In this document: piece after piece, positions 48,839 to 58,696 of the stretch
How positions within the stretch are numbered: position 1 is the first letter of the stretch
Layout: each line of letters starts with the position of its first letter
Origin: Marinobacter persicus
GTDB lineage: Bacteria; Pseudomonadota; Gammaproteobacteria; Pseudomonadales; Oleiphilaceae
Assembly: GCF_900114155.1 (NCBI RefSeq)
Contig: NZ_FOSC01000013.1
Span: 1-64,000, forward strand
Direction: 5' to 3'
Length of the DNA stretch: 64,000 bases
Program-made: the position numbers and the translations under genes
The notes under the pieces: model-generated
Told to the model about the DNA's origin: nothing
What the model saw: the letters and a program-made list of their open reading frames with translations, nothing else
The model's database searches: none

Positions 48839-50422
48839 TCAGCCGTTATGCTCCGGCAGCCCCAGGTGCCGGCGGATGCGGTCGGCCACGGCCTCGGCCA
48901 CATGCTCCTGATCGGTGTGCAGGTGGATGGTGTGGCTTTTTTCTTCGGCCGACAGTGGTTCAAACCAGCTTTGCTGGGCATCCAGCAGTTCCTCGGTGGC
49001 TTCCGAGGCATCGCCCTTGCGCTCGCGGATCCACTGCCGGCGCAGATTTTCCGGTGCCTCGCAGTGTAACAGCAGGAAGGGCACCCCCTGGCTTTCTGCC
49101 ACTTCGGCAAACAGGGTCCGCTCTTCGTGCTTCAGGCAGGCGGCGTCGATAATCACCGATTGGCCGCTGGCCAGCAGTTGGCCTGCCCGGTCTGCCAGCG
49201 CCTGATAGGTTTTCCGGGTGGCTTCGGCGCTGTAGAGGTCGGTGCCCAGGCCGGATTTACTGTTTGCAAGCGGTGCAAGGCCATGCAGGCGCTTGCGCTC
49301 AACATCCGAGCGCAGGCGGATCAGGTTCAGTTGCTGGGCCATGGCGGCACTGACACAGGTTTTGCCGCTGGCGGACAGGCCGGTGGTGGCCAGCAGGTAA
49401 CGGTTGGGGATCGCCTCACTGTCATCGGCTAGTTGGGCATAGGTGCGATAGCTCTGCATCAGGCCGGCTTTTTCTTCGTCACTCAGGCCCGGATTGCCCA
49501 TGGTGAACAGGGCAATTTTGGCCCGCACCATGGCGCGATAGGCCTTGTACAGTGGCAGCAGAGCCAGGCCTTCGAAATCACCCCGGTATTCCAGGTAGGT
49601 ATTGAGCACCAGGTTGGCCAGCCCCGGCTCGTTGCGGGATTCCAGATCCATCAACAGAAACGCCAGATCGTTGATCACATCAATGTAGCGGAAAGGTTCG
49701 CTGAATTCGATGCAGTCAAAAACGGTTACCCGGCCGTCGAATACGGTAATGTTCGCCAGGTGCAGGTCCCCGTGGCATTCGCGCACCATGCCGTTGGCCC
49801 GCCGGTCGGCGATCAGATCCCGCTGACGCTCGAAGGTGGTGCTGGTCCATTCTTCGAGGTTGTCCAGTTGCCTGAGCAGAGACGTGTCATCCAGTAACGG
49901 GCGAATCTGGTCGAAGTTTTCCTGCATGGCGGCGAAGACCGCTTCCGGGGTGCCCAGCGGTTTGTCATCGGCGATGGGCGGCAGGCTGTCGTGGAACTGT
50001 GCCGCCTGGCGGGCCAGGTCGGTCAATAGTTCCGGGGGCAGTTCACCGCGTTCCTGCCGCTTGTCGAACAGCTCGGCCTGCTCAAACTGGCGCATTTTGA
50101 TGGCGTACTCGAACGGTTCGCCGCTGCCGCCGAGCATTGGTTGTTCCGGCGAGCCGGTAATGGGCAGTACTTCCAGATAAAGCTGTGGTGCCAGCCGCTG
50201 GTTCAGGCGCAACTCTTCTTCGCAGAAATGCTTCCGGCGCTCGAGGGTGGAAAAATCCAGAAAGCCGAAATCCATCGGTTTTTTAATCTTGTAGGCGTAC
50301 TCGCCTGTCAGGATGACCTGGGAGATGTGGGTTTCGATAACCCGGAAATTGTCTACCGGGTGGTCGAACAAAGCCGGATTCTGCAGGGCCTGGATCAATG
50401 TTGCTTCGGCGTTGGCGCTCAC
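48839..50422 (-). CDS. Aminoglycoside-phosphotransferase-like / P-loop kinase fusion
   Basis: A 527-residue two-domain protein. Residues about 25-320 have an APH-like kinase fold with HGDLHLANITVFDGRVTVFD (Brenner-type HGDxHxxN and the metal-binding D). Residues about 340-520 form an AAA/zeta-like P-loop kinase with LATTGLSASGKTCVSA. Such fusions are widespread in proteobacteria and are annotated only as bifunctional phosphotransferase/ATP-binding protein. The substrate is unknown. It is divergent from mrcB. Confidence 0.8.
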   Translation of the reverse strand: MSANAEATLIQALQNPALFDHPVDNFRVIETHISQVILTGEYAYKIKKPMDFGFLDFSTLERRKHFCEEELRLNQRLAPQLYLEVLPITGSPEQPMLGGSGEPFEYAIKMRQFEQAELFDKRQERGELPPELLTDLARQAAQFHDSLPPIADDKPLGTPEAVFAAMQENFDQIRPLLDDTSLLRQLDNLEEWTSTTFERQRDLIADRRANGMVRECHGDLHLANITVFDGRVTVFDCIEFSEPFRYIDVINDLAFLLMDLESRNEPGLANLVLNTYLEYRGDFEGLALLPLYKAYRAMVRAKIALFTMGNPGLSDEEKAGLMQSYRTYAQLADDSEAIPNRYLLATTGLSASGKTCVSAAMAQQLNLIRLRSDVERKRLHGLAPLANSKSGLGTDLYSAEATRKTYQALADRAGQLLASGQSVIIDAACLKHEERTLFAEVAESQGVPFLLLHCEAPENLRRQWIRERKGDASEATEELLDAQQSWFEPLSAEEKSHTIHLHTDQEHVAEAVADRIRRHLGLPEHNG

Positions 50423-50543
50423 TCATGTGCTCCTGGTTATCTGAACCTGTTGATTTTTATCGGCCTACTATAGCCGGCTGATTACAGAAATAACACAGAA
50501 CAGACATGCCTCAGGGCCTGCCCGGTTCGTTATAATCCCGTTC

Positions 50544-52850
50544 ATGACTCGATCCCGCTCCCCCAAGAAAAGAAAATCCGGCCGTAAACCCGCAGCCGGG
50601 CGCACGTTGCTCAGGTTACTGTTACGTACCGGTCTGCTGGCGGTGTTCCTGCTGGCGGGCTGGATGGTGTACCTGGACGCCCAGGTGACCTCCCGCTTTG
50701 AAGGCCGGCGTTTCGAGGTGCCATCCCGGGTGTATGCCCGACCACTGGAGTTGTACGAAGGCGCAAGCGTGAGCGCATCGGCGCTGGCACGGGAGCTGGA
50801 ACTGGCCGGTTACCGACAGGGTGATGGCCGGCGTGCGGGCACCTACCGGCGCAGCGGTCGGGAATTTGTCATCAACACTCGCGGTTTTGAGTTTCCCGAT
50901 GGTCATGAAGCGCGCCGGCGTTTGCGGTTAACGCTTGGGGATGGACAAGTGCGGTCGATGTCCGTTCTGGAGGGGCAGCGGTCATCCATTGTCCGGCTGG
51001 AGCCTGCCCATATCGGCGGTATTTATCCCGAGCACCGCGAAGACCGAGTGCTGGTGCAGCTGGAGGATGTGCCCCGGGAGTTGCTGGCCACCTTGCTGGT
51101 GGTGGAAGACCGGGACTTCTACGACCATTTCGGTGTGGCGCCAACCGCCATTGCCCGTGCCATGGTGGCGAACCTCAAGGCCGGGGGGATTGTCCAGGGC
51201 GGCAGCACCCTGACCCAGCAACTGGTGAAGAACTTTTTCCTGACCCGTGAACAGACCCTCGTGCGCAAGGCCAACGAGGCCCTGATGTCGATCCTGCTCG
51301 AACTGCACTATGACAAGAACGACATCCTGGAGACCTATCTGAATGAGGTTTACCTGGGGCAGGCCGGCAATCGCAGCATTCATGGTTTTGGCCTGGCCAG
51401 CCAGTTCTATTTTGGCGAATCGCTGAATGATCTGGCAGCGCACCAGATCGCTCTGCTGGTGGCGATGGTGAAAGGGCCCAGTTACTACAACCCACGGCGT
51501 AATCCGGGGCGTGCCACCGAAAGGCGCAACCTGGTGATCGGGCAGATGCAGCAGGCGGGGCTTCTGAGCCAGGCCGAAGCCAGTGCCGCCAGGGGCAGTG
51601 GTCTGGGCGTGACACCACGCCCTTCGTTCTCCGAAAACAGGTATCCGGCATTCATCGATCTGGTGCGCCGGCATCTGGCCCGGGATTACCGGGAGGAGGA
51701 TCTGCAAAGCGAGGGACTGCGCATATTCACCACCCTGAACCCGACACAGCAGGAGGTGGCTGAAAAAACGGTGCGGGAGCAACTGCCGAGAATAACCGGT
51801 AACGATTCACTGGAAGCTGCACTGGTCGTCACCACCAAAGACAGTGGCGAAGTGCTGGCGCTGGTGGGCGGTAAAGACCCGCAGTTTGCCGGCTTCAACC
51901 GTGCTCTGGATGCGCGCAGGCCCATAGGTTCGCTGATCAAGCCGTTTGTTTATCTGACCGCCCTGCAGCAGCCGGACCGGTACACCCTGGTAACGCCGGT
52001 GCAGGATCGGGCTTTTGCCCTGGAGTTTGATGATGGCAGGCGCTGGCAGCCATCCAATTACGATGGCAAACAACGTGGTGAAGTGCCCCTGCACCGGGCC
52101 TTGTCCCATTCCTACAACCTGCCGGTGGTCAGGGTGGGCCTGGATGTGGGGATTCCGCGGGTACAGGAAACACTGCGGGCGTTTGGTGCGCAGGGCGCGA
52201 TACCGGATTTTCCTTCCATGCTGCTGGGTACACCGGCACTCACACCGGTGGAGGTAGCGCAGGTCTATCAGGGGCTGGCAACCGGTGGATTCAACACCCC
52301 GCTCAGAACGATCCGTGACGTGACCAGTTCTGATAATGAACGTCTGTCACGGTACAACCTTGAAGTCCGCCAGGTGGCAGACGCTGCTGCCGTGCACCTG
52401 GTGCAATACGCCATGCAGGAAACCATGCAGGAGGGCACCGGCCGTTCCGCCTACAACTGGCTCCCGGATAGTCTGAGCCTGGCGGGTAAAACCGGCACCA
52501 CGGACGACGGCCGGGATGCCTGGTTCGCCGGGTTCAGTGATAACCTGCTGGCCGTGGCCTGGGTGGGGCGGGATGACAACGGCCCGACTGCTCTGACAGG
52601 GGCAACCGGTGCCCTGCCGGTCTGGGCTTCAATGATGTCGGCAGTACCTCAGTACGGGTTTTCACCCGTGGTGCCCGATGGCGTGAACTATCACTGGGTA
52701 GACAGTGAGCGGGCAGCATTAACCAACGAATACTGCGACAATGCCCGCCTCGTGCCGTTTATTGCCGGCAGTGAGCCTGAACAGCGTGTTGAGTGTGAAG
52801 GCAATATTGGTGGCCAGATACGCAGTTGGTTTGAAGGATTGTTTCAATGA
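50544..52850 (+). CDS. mrcB: Penicillin-binding protein 1B
   Basis: A 768-residue bifunctional peptidoglycan synthase. A basic cytoplasmic N-terminus and one TM helix (about residues 27-45) are followed by the UB2H region, the glycosyltransferase domain (VVEDRDFYDHFGVAP with catalytic Glu, GGSTLTQQLVKNFFLT) and the transpeptidase domain with SLIK near residue 463, SHSYN and GKTGTTDDGRDAWFAG. Its last bases overlap the start of the lipoprotein gene, so the two are coupled. Confidence 0.96.
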   Translation: MTRSRSPKKRKSGRKPAAGRTLLRLLLRTGLLAVFLLAGWMVYLDAQVTSRFEGRRFEVPSRVYARPLELYEGASVSASALARELELAGYRQGDGRRAGTYRRSGREFVINTRGFEFPDGHEARRRLRLTLGDGQVRSMSVLEGQRSSIVRLEPAHIGGIYPEHREDRVLVQLEDVPRELLATLLVVEDRDFYDHFGVAPTAIARAMVANLKAGGIVQGGSTLTQQLVKNFFLTREQTLVRKANEALMSILLELHYDKNDILETYLNEVYLGQAGNRSIHGFGLASQFYFGESLNDLAAHQIALLVAMVKGPSYYNPRRNPGRATERRNLVIGQMQQAGLLSQAEASAARGSGLGVTPRPSFSENRYPAFIDLVRRHLARDYREEDLQSEGLRIFTTLNPTQQEVAEKTVREQLPRITGNDSLEAALVVTTKDSGEVLALVGGKDPQFAGFNRALDARRPIGSLIKPFVYLTALQQPDRYTLVTPVQDRAFALEFDDGRRWQPSNYDGKQRGEVPLHRALSHSYNLPVVRVGLDVGIPRVQETLRAFGAQGAIPDFPSMLLGTPALTPVEVAQVYQGLATGGFNTPLRTIRDVTSSDNERLSRYNLEVRQVADAAAVHLVQYAMQETMQEGTGRSAYNWLPDSLSLAGKTGTTDDGRDAWFAGFSDNLLAVAWVGRDDNGPTALTGATGALPVWASMMSAVPQYGFSPVVPDGVNYHWVDSERAALTNEYCDNARLVPFIAGSEPEQRVECEGNIGGQIRSWFEGLFQ

Positions 52851-53434
52851 TGAATAGACAGATCGCATTCCGTGCCGGTGCGCTGGCATTTCTGCTGGTG
52901 CTTGGTGGTTGTGCCACCGGCCCCGGCGGTGACGGGATTTACGCGCCGATGGGCGGCGATGACCGTACCCGTGCGCCGGAGCCGCCCAGGACAGACGCCG
53001 GGAAAGATGAGGCGGAGGAAAAAGTCTGGCGCAAAAGCGAGCAGCCACAGCAAGACGAAGACCCCCGGGAGGATGAGCGCCGGTCACCCAGCTACAGCGA
53101 AACGGGTTCGCAGTTGCCCGCAGCTGCTCTGTCGCTGGTGCGCGAGGGTGACCGGCGTTTGCAACAGGGTAATACAGCCGGTGCCATTGCCAGCCTGGAG
53201 CGCGCACAGCGCATTGCGCCCAGATCCGCAGAGGTCTACTTCAAATTGGCGGAGGCTTATGTGAGAAGCGATAACCTTGGCACGGCGGAGCAGTTTACCT
53301 TGAAGGGGCTGTCGCTGGCGGGAAACAACGAATCCATGCAGCGATCAGGTTGGAGGTTGCTGGCGGATATTCGCCGGGCACGGGGTAATGTGGCCGGGGC
53401 GGACCAGGCTGAGGCGCGGGCGAGGGCTTTGTAG
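52847..53434 (+). CDS. lpoP: TPR lipoprotein, probable PBP1B activator (LpoP-like)
   Basis: A 195-residue lipoprotein with signal peptide and lipobox LVLGGC-A, a proline/glutamate-rich linker (about residues 25-90) and two TPR-like helices pairs (LVREGDRRLQQGNTAGAIAS, VYFKLAEAYVRSDNLGTAEQ). It overlaps mrcB by 4 bases. In P. aeruginosa the TPR lipoprotein LpoP is encoded next to mrcB and activates PBP1B at the outer membrane; the same arrangement here supports that role. The gene name is by context and domain type. Confidence 0.72.
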   Translation: MMNRQIAFRAGALAFLLVLGGCATGPGGDGIYAPMGGDDRTRAPEPPRTDAGKDEAEEKVWRKSEQPQQDEDPREDERRSPSYSETGSQLPAAALSLVREGDRRLQQGNTAGAIASLERAQRIAPRSAEVYFKLAEAYVRSDNLGTAEQFTLKGLSLAGNNESMQRSGWRLLADIRRARGNVAGADQAEARARAL

Positions 53435-53455
53435 GTCATTTTAAACAGTGGGGTA

Positions 53456-53571
53456 GCAAACAGGCGGGTAGGCCTTTCAAGAACTGTGCGGAGCCAGGGA
53501 TGGCGGAGCTCAAGCGACACAGGGAGGTGCCGCAAGGAGCGTGTTCTGGAAAGGCCTACCCGCCTGTTTGC
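53456..53571. repeat. Long inverted repeat with about 58-base spacer
   Basis: Arms 53456-53484 and 53543-53571 are inverse complements over about 29 bases with one mismatch (core AGGCGGGTAGGCCTTTC). A second, perfect 9-bp palindrome (GCGGAGCAC-C-GTGCTCCGC) follows at 53572-53590. It lies between convergent lpoP and hemL. The spacer, rich in GGAG/GGGA steps, resembles a dispersed intergenic element; no transposase is present. Confidence 0.65.
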
Positions 53572-53597
53572 GCGGAGCACCGTGCTCCGCAGGATAA

Positions 53598-54878
53598 TCA
53601 CAGCGTAGCCATGACCTTCTTTGCGGCGGCAATGGTCTCGGCAATATCCTCATCGGACAGCGCTGCACAGACAAAGCCGGCTTCGAAGGCTGACGGCGCC
53701 AGGTAAATGCCTTCCTTCAGCATGCCCTGGAAGAACTGTTTGAAGCGCTCGGCATCGCAGGCCATGACCTGCTCGAAACTGCTGACCGTCTCGGCTTCGG
53801 TGAAGAACAGGCCAAACATGGCGCCGGCACTCTGTACCGTCATTGGAATGCCTGCCTCATCCGCAGCCTGCTTTAGTCCTTCGGTCAGCTTGCGGGTCTT
53901 GGCGGCCAGGGCGTCGTGGAAGCCTGGCTCGGAGATGGCGTTGAGCGTGGTCAGGCCGGCAGTCATGGCCAGCGGGTTACCGCTCAGGGTGCCTGCCTGA
54001 TAAACCGGGCCCAGCGGCGAGATGTGCTCCATGATTTCCCGCTTGCCACCGAAGGCACCAACCGGCAGGCCGCCACCGATAACCTTGCCCAATGCCGTCA
54101 GATCCGGAGTGACTCCGTACAGGCCCTGGGCACCGCCGAGGGAGACCCGGAAACCGGTCATTACTTCGTCGAAAATCAGTACGGTACCGTGCTCGTCGCA
54201 CACCTCGCGCAGTCCCTCCAGGAAACCGGGTACCGGTGGGATGCAGTTCATGTTGCCGGCTACCGGCTCAACGATGATCGCGGCCACCTGATCGCCAATG
54301 TCCTTGAACGTTTCCCGAACCCCGTCAATGTCGTTGTAGTTCAGCGTAATGGTGTGCTCGGCCAGGCTGGCGGGAATACCCGGTGAGTTGGGCACGCCCA
54401 GGGTCAGGGCGCCGGAACCGGCTTTGACCAGCAGTGAATCCACATGGCCGTGGTAGCAGCCCTCGAATTTCACGATCTTGTCCCGACCGGTGTAGCCACG
54501 GGCCAGTCGGATAGCGCTCATGGTGGCCTCGGTGCCGGAGTTGACCATGCGCACGAGATCAATGGACGGCACCAGTTCGCAGACCTTCTTGGCCATTTCG
54601 GTTTCGATGGCGGTAGGCGCGCCGTAGCCGATACCCAGATCGACCTGTGCATGCAGTGCCTGTTTGATGCGAGGGTCCGAGTGGCCGAGAATCATCGGGC
54701 CCCAGGAGCCAACATAATCGACGAAGCGCTGGTCGTCCTCATCAAAAAGATAGGCGCCCTCGGCGTGTTTGAAGAACAGCGGAGTGCCGCCCACGCCCTT
54801 GAATGCACGAACCGGGGAGTTGACCCCGCCGGGGATGTACTTTTGTGCCTGTTCAAACAGTGTTTCTGAATGGCTCAC
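53598..54878 (-). CDS. hemL: Glutamate-1-semialdehyde 2,1-aminomutase
   Basis: A 426-residue PLP enzyme that makes 5-aminolevulinate in the C5 haem pathway. The PLP lysine lies in [20 protein letters not shown]; also seen are [24 protein letters not shown] and the N-terminal [20 protein letters not shown]. It is preceded on the minus strand by thiE, 12 bases away. Confidence 0.97.
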   Translation of the reverse strand: MSHSETLFEQAQKYIPGGVNSPVRAFKGVGGTPLFFKHAEGAYLFDEDDQRFVDYVGSWGPMILGHSDPRIKQALHAQVDLGIGYGAPTAIETEMAKKVCELVPSIDLVRMVNSGTEATMSAIRLARGYTGRDKIVKFEGCYHGHVDSLLVKAGSGALTLGVPNSPGIPASLAEHTITLNYNDIDGVRETFKDIGDQVAAIIVEPVAGNMNCIPPVPGFLEGLREVCDEHGTVLIFDEVMTGFRVSLGGAQGLYGVTPDLTALGKVIGGGLPVGAFGGKREIMEHISPLGPVYQAGTLSGNPLAMTAGLTTLNAISEPGFHDALAAKTRKLTEGLKQAADEAGIPMTVQSAGAMFGLFFTEAETVSSFEQVMACDAERFKQFFQGMLKEGIYLAPSAFEAGFVCAALSDEDIAETIAAAKKVMATL

Positions 54879-54889
54879 GGTAACTCCTG

Positions 54890-55546
54890 TCAGTCTGGAA
54901 TTTTAAACAAGGGGTGATGTTTGGCGAACAGGCCCGTCAGCTGTCGGGCCCGCTGTTCGATGTCGTTGTCCGTACCCCCGAAGAGGCCACCCACCACGGC
55001 CAGCAAATCGGCACCGGCTTTGATCAGTGGCTCGGCATTATCTGCTGTGATGCCGCCAATGGCGGTTACTGGCAGCCCGAACGCCCGGCCCTGAGTCAGC
55101 ACTGAAGGCTGGGCGGCGGGCGCACCGGGTTTGGTGCCTGAGTTGAAAAACCGGCCAAAAGCCAGGTAACTGGCTCCATTGTCGGCCGCTTCCCGGGCCA
55201 GGTCCAGCCGGTGATGGCAGGTGATACCAATGATGGCTTGGTCCCCCAGCCGTTTTCTGGCTTCCTGCAGGCTGCAATCGTCTTGCCCCAGATGCACGCC
55301 ACTGGCATTCACCCGCTGGGCCAGGGCCGGGTCGTCGTTAATCAGTAACGGAACGCCAGCGTCCTGGCACAGGGCTGCCAGGTCACTGGCCTGGCGCAGT
55401 CGTTCGGCTTGCGTGGCGGTCTTGCTGCGGTATTGCACCAACACGGCACCGCCGCTCAGAGCCGCAGCAACCGATGCCAATAGCCTGTCCGGTGGTGTCA
55501 GCCTGTCATCGGTAATGGCATACAGGCCGGGCTTCAGCGTTCCCAC
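54890..55546 (-). CDS. thiE: Thiamine-phosphate synthase
   Basis: A 218-residue TIM-barrel enzyme coupling HMP-PP to thiazole phosphate. Seen: [60 protein letters not shown] and [11 protein letters not shown]. It overlaps the end of thiD by 13 bases. Confidence 0.95.
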   Translation of the reverse strand: MGTLKPGLYAITDDRLTPPDRLLASVAAALSGGAVLVQYRSKTATQAERLRQASDLAALCQDAGVPLLINDDPALAQRVNASGVHLGQDDCSLQEARKRLGDQAIIGITCHHRLDLAREAADNGASYLAFGRFFNSGTKPGAPAAQPSVLTQGRAFGLPVTAIGGITADNAEPLIKAGADLLAVVGGLFGGTDNDIEQRARQLTGLFAKHHPLFKIPD

Positions 55547-56328
55547 AATATGCCCCGGTCCGGAACCAGTTGGCCCTTGCCGACTTGCAGCGCATGCAGC
55601 AGGGTACGATGCACGTAATTCTGGGCCTGGGATATGGCCGCCCTTGGTGACAGGCCACAGGCCCGACCGGCCGATATGGCAGCAGCCAGCGTGCAGCCAG
55701 TGCCATGGTATTCGTTGCTGCCCACACGCTCAACTTCCCAGACCATCGGCTCAGGGGCATGGTTGTACAGGGTGTTGATGATGTGAATGCCGGTGCCGTG
55801 GCCGCCAGTGGCCAGTACCGACTCGCACCCGCCACGCATCAGGTTGCCGGCGGCGGTGGCGCTGTCATCGCTGCCACCCAGCAGGGCCAGTTCCTCGCCG
55901 TTGGGCGTGATCATCTCGGCGCGGGGGAACAGCCGGGTTTTCATGGCCTTGATCAGTTGCTCGTCGGCCAGCTCACCACCGCCCGCGGCTTTGATCACCG
56001 GGTCGACAATCACCGGCAGCTGCGGGTGGCTGTCCAGAAACTCCATCAACACCTCGACCACCTCGGCATTGCCCAGGGCGCCGGTTTTTACCGCATGAAT
56101 CGGCACGTCGTGCGCCAGGCAGGCCAGTTGCCGGCGGATCAGCTCCGGCGCCACGGCCTCGGCGCCTTCCACATTGCTGGTGTCCTGTACCGTCAGGCAG
56201 CTGAGTAACGGCAATGGGTGTGCGCCGAGTGATGTGATGGCCTGAATGTCGGCCTGGATGCCGGCGCCACCGGACGGATCAAGCCCGGACAGCACCAGAA
56301 CATGGGGGCGGGTAAAATGCTTGTTAAT
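55534..56328 (-). CDS. thiD: Hydroxymethylpyrimidine (phosphate) kinase, apparent ATT start
   Basis: A ribokinase-like enzyme that phosphorylates HMP to HMP-PP. Motifs: SGLDPSGGAGIQADIQAITS, MITPNGEELALLGG and SNEYHGTGCTLAAAISAGRA (catalytic Asp/Gly region). The frame is open to the left of GTG 56295, and an ideal AGGAGG lies 6 bases before an ATT at 56328 that would give the N-terminus INKHFTRPHVLVLSGLD. GTG 56295 has no ribosome binding site and would cut into the first beta-strand. ATT is therefore the preferred start, giving 264 residues. Confidence 0.9.
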   Translation of the reverse strand: MNKHFTRPHVLVLSGLDPSGGAGIQADIQAITSLGAHPLPLLSCLTVQDTSNVEGAEAVAPELIRRQLACLAHDVPIHAVKTGALGNAEVVEVLMEFLDSHPQLPVIVDPVIKAAGGGELADEQLIKAMKTRLFPRAEMITPNGEELALLGGSDDSATAAGNLMRGGCESVLATGGHGTGIHIINTLYNHAPEPMVWEVERVGSNEYHGTGCTLAAAISAGRACGLSPRAAISQAQNYVHRTLLHALQVGKGQLVPDRGILWER

Positions 56329-56339
56329 GACGAGCCTCC

Positions 56340-56762
56340 TCAGAAAGGTCTGACAACCGCCAGGATGACAACGGCCAGCAGAATCAATACCGGCAGTTCG
56401 TTGAACCAGCGGTAGAACACGTGGCTTCGGGTGTTCCTGTCATCCCGGAATACCTTCACCAGGTGGCCGCAGTAAAAATGGTAGGCAATCAGGATGCCGA
56501 CCAGTAACAGTTTGACGTGCAGCCAGCCCTGGCTGAAATAACCGGAGACATTGTAACTGATCAGCCAGACGCCAAAAATGACGGTGGCGATCATCGAGGG
56601 GGTAGTGATACCGCGGTAGAGCTTGCGCTCCATGATTTTGAAGCGCTCACGGCCGGGCTGGTCTTCACAGGCGGCGTGATAAACGAACAGACGCGGTAGA
56701 TAGAAAATGCCGGCAAACCAGCAGACCATGGAAATAATGTGGAAGGCTTTCACCCAAAGCAT
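56340..56762 (-). CDS. hemJ: Protoporphyrinogen oxidase HemJ
   Basis: A 140-residue four-TM protein starting MLWVKAFHIISMVCWFAGIF, the HemJ N-terminus with its conserved histidine; YRGITTPSMIATVIFGVWLI and the lysine in WLHVKLLLVGILIAYHFYCG also match. It oxidises protoporphyrinogen IX in haem synthesis. It lies in a minus-strand cluster with hemL, thiD and thiE; its stop is 11 bases from the thiD start. Confidence 0.92.
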   Translation of the reverse strand: MLWVKAFHIISMVCWFAGIFYLPRLFVYHAACEDQPGRERFKIMERKLYRGITTPSMIATVIFGVWLISYNVSGYFSQGWLHVKLLLVGILIAYHFYCGHLVKVFRDDRNTRSHVFYRWFNELPVLILLAVVILAVVRPF

Positions 56763-56765
56763 GTA

Positions 56766-58541
56766 TCAGCTCCGTCGGTATTGGTAGTAACTCTCGATAT
56801 CGGATTTAAGTACCACGCCGTACACGCGCTGGATCATCGGTGCGACGTGTCTTTGTACGTAGAGCGCCTCGGCCCGGGTACTGTCGAATTCGTTCAGGGC
56901 CTCTTCCAGGGTGGCCTGGTACTGGACCGGGGCCAGATCACGCCGGTTGGCCGGAATGGCCAGCAAGTCTACCTCGGTGGGTGGTTCTTTGCCTTCCTCT
57001 TTGCTTTCTTTCTCGCAATCTTCCAGGTAACGGGCCAGGTCGACCGCGGGTAGCAAAGCCGTCGGCCCCTGCTCGCCCTCAATCAGGATCCACTTGGGTT
57101 CGGCTTTCAAGGCCTTCCGCGCTTCCTCCACTGTCAGTTGCCGGTCGGAGCGCATGATGCTGCGGTCCATGATGGCGCCGACGGAAACCCGGCGCAGGGC
57201 CTGGATCACCGGCGAGTTCTGGTAGCTCAGTCCCTGGTTTTTCAGGATCGTCAGGAACAGTGACTTTTTGCCGAAGGCCTCGCTGGTGACCAGGCTGGCG
57301 GTAGTGATGATCAGCATGCCCGGCAGGATAATATTGGGGTTGCGGGTCAGCTCCATGAGGGCCATCAGGGCTGCAAGAGGGGCCTGCAGAATGGCCCCCA
57401 TCATCGCGCCCATGCCCAACATGGCGTAGAAGCCTACCGAAGAGGCGTGCTCCGGGAGTATCTGAGCGCCAACCAGCCCCATCGCTCCGCCCAGGGTGGC
57501 GCCCATGAAAATGGTTGGGCCAATCACGCCGCTGGGCATGCCCAGACCGATGGTCATGGCGGTTACAACCAGCTTGGCGATGCCCACGCCCAGCAGCAGC
57601 CAGAAGCCGAGCTCACCATGGATGGTATCGCTCACGGTGTCGTAGCCGATGCCCATGGTTTCGGGTACCGCCAGGGCAAACGGTACCATCAACAGTCCGG
57701 CGACGGTGATCCGCAGCAGCACTGGTCGATGGCTGTAACGGCCCATGCGATCAACCAGGTGGATAAACCCGGCGGCAGCGATGCCAATGATGACCGCAAT
57801 CACCAGTATCCAGGGAATCTCCAGAAGGGAGTTCATGGTCAGGGCCGGTACGCTGAAGGCCGGCTCCGATCCGTAAACCGCCTGGGTGACCACTGCGGCA
57901 CTAACCGCCGCCAGAATGATGGGGGTGAAGCCAGCGATGGTGTATTCCATCATCACCACTTCCATGGCGAAGATGACGCCGGAAATCGGAGTGTTGAAGG
58001 ATGCGGAAATGGCGGCGGCACAGCCACAGGCGACCAGGGTGCGAATGCTGTTATTGGGCAGGCGCATGCGCTGGCCCAGCAGGCTGGAAAAGGCGGCGCC
58101 CAGGTGCACCGCCGGGCCTTCACGGCCGGCAGACTGACCGGTGACCACGGTGGTCACGCCGGCAACAAATTGCACCATGGCACTTTTGAAGGAAATGTAA
58201 CCCTGGTGATAGTTCAAGCGCTCCATAATGTGCACCACGCCCACCTTGCGGTGATGCACGGACAGCCGATGTAACAGGATGCCCAGGCCGATAGCGCCAG
58301 CCAGCGGCAGAAGCCCCCGGGTCAGCAGATCAAGCTGTTCAAAGTTCTCCGAACTGTTGCCGGGCAGGAAGTATTCCAGTGGCCACTCGATGGCCAGGCG
58401 AAAAAGCAGGATCACCCCGCCGGTTACCAGTCCGGAGAGAAGACCAAGGATTGCCAGCTGTGGCAGAGCGTCCACTCCGGAGAGCTTGCGCCGGAAAACG
58501 GGGATCAGGTTTTCGGTGAACTGTTGCCTGATGTTGCGCAT
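56766..58541 (-). CDS. CLC-family chloride channel/transporter with CBS domains
   Basis: A 591-residue protein from ATG 58541 (an earlier GTG/ATG at 58628 has no support). The CLC core has about 10-12 hydrophobic helices with SAGREGPAVHLGAAF, whose Glu is the gating glutamate of transporters, and IGLGMPSGVIGPTIFMG. The C-terminal region from about residue 440 holds CBS-like sequence (VGAIMDRSIMRSDRQLTVEE). Whether it is a Cl-/H+ exchanger or a channel cannot be told from sequence alone. It is followed by hemJ 3 bases away. Confidence 0.88.
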   Translation of the reverse strand: MRNIRQQFTENLIPVFRRKLSGVDALPQLAILGLLSGLVTGGVILLFRLAIEWPLEYFLPGNSSENFEQLDLLTRGLLPLAGAIGLGILLHRLSVHHRKVGVVHIMERLNYHQGYISFKSAMVQFVAGVTTVVTGQSAGREGPAVHLGAAFSSLLGQRMRLPNNSIRTLVACGCAAAISASFNTPISGVIFAMEVVMMEYTIAGFTPIILAAVSAAVVTQAVYGSEPAFSVPALTMNSLLEIPWILVIAVIIGIAAAGFIHLVDRMGRYSHRPVLLRITVAGLLMVPFALAVPETMGIGYDTVSDTIHGELGFWLLLGVGIAKLVVTAMTIGLGMPSGVIGPTIFMGATLGGAMGLVGAQILPEHASSVGFYAMLGMGAMMGAILQAPLAALMALMELTRNPNIILPGMLIITTASLVTSEAFGKKSLFLTILKNQGLSYQNSPVIQALRRVSVGAIMDRSIMRSDRQLTVEEARKALKAEPKWILIEGEQGPTALLPAVDLARYLEDCEKESKEEGKEPPTEVDLLAIPANRRDLAPVQYQATLEEALNEFDSTRAEALYVQRHVAPMIQRVYGVVLKSDIESYYQYRRS

Positions 58542-58696
58542 GAATGCGAGCTTCCGGTTACGTTGGCGGGCGGTACAGACAGCTTCCGGCCCATTGTAGC
58601 CCTGCCCTGCAAGGGTGCAATAAGTCATTGCCTTAACATGCTAAACTAGTCGCAAATTCTGGTTTTACCACGTAGACAGACAGGTTGGAGAGAACA

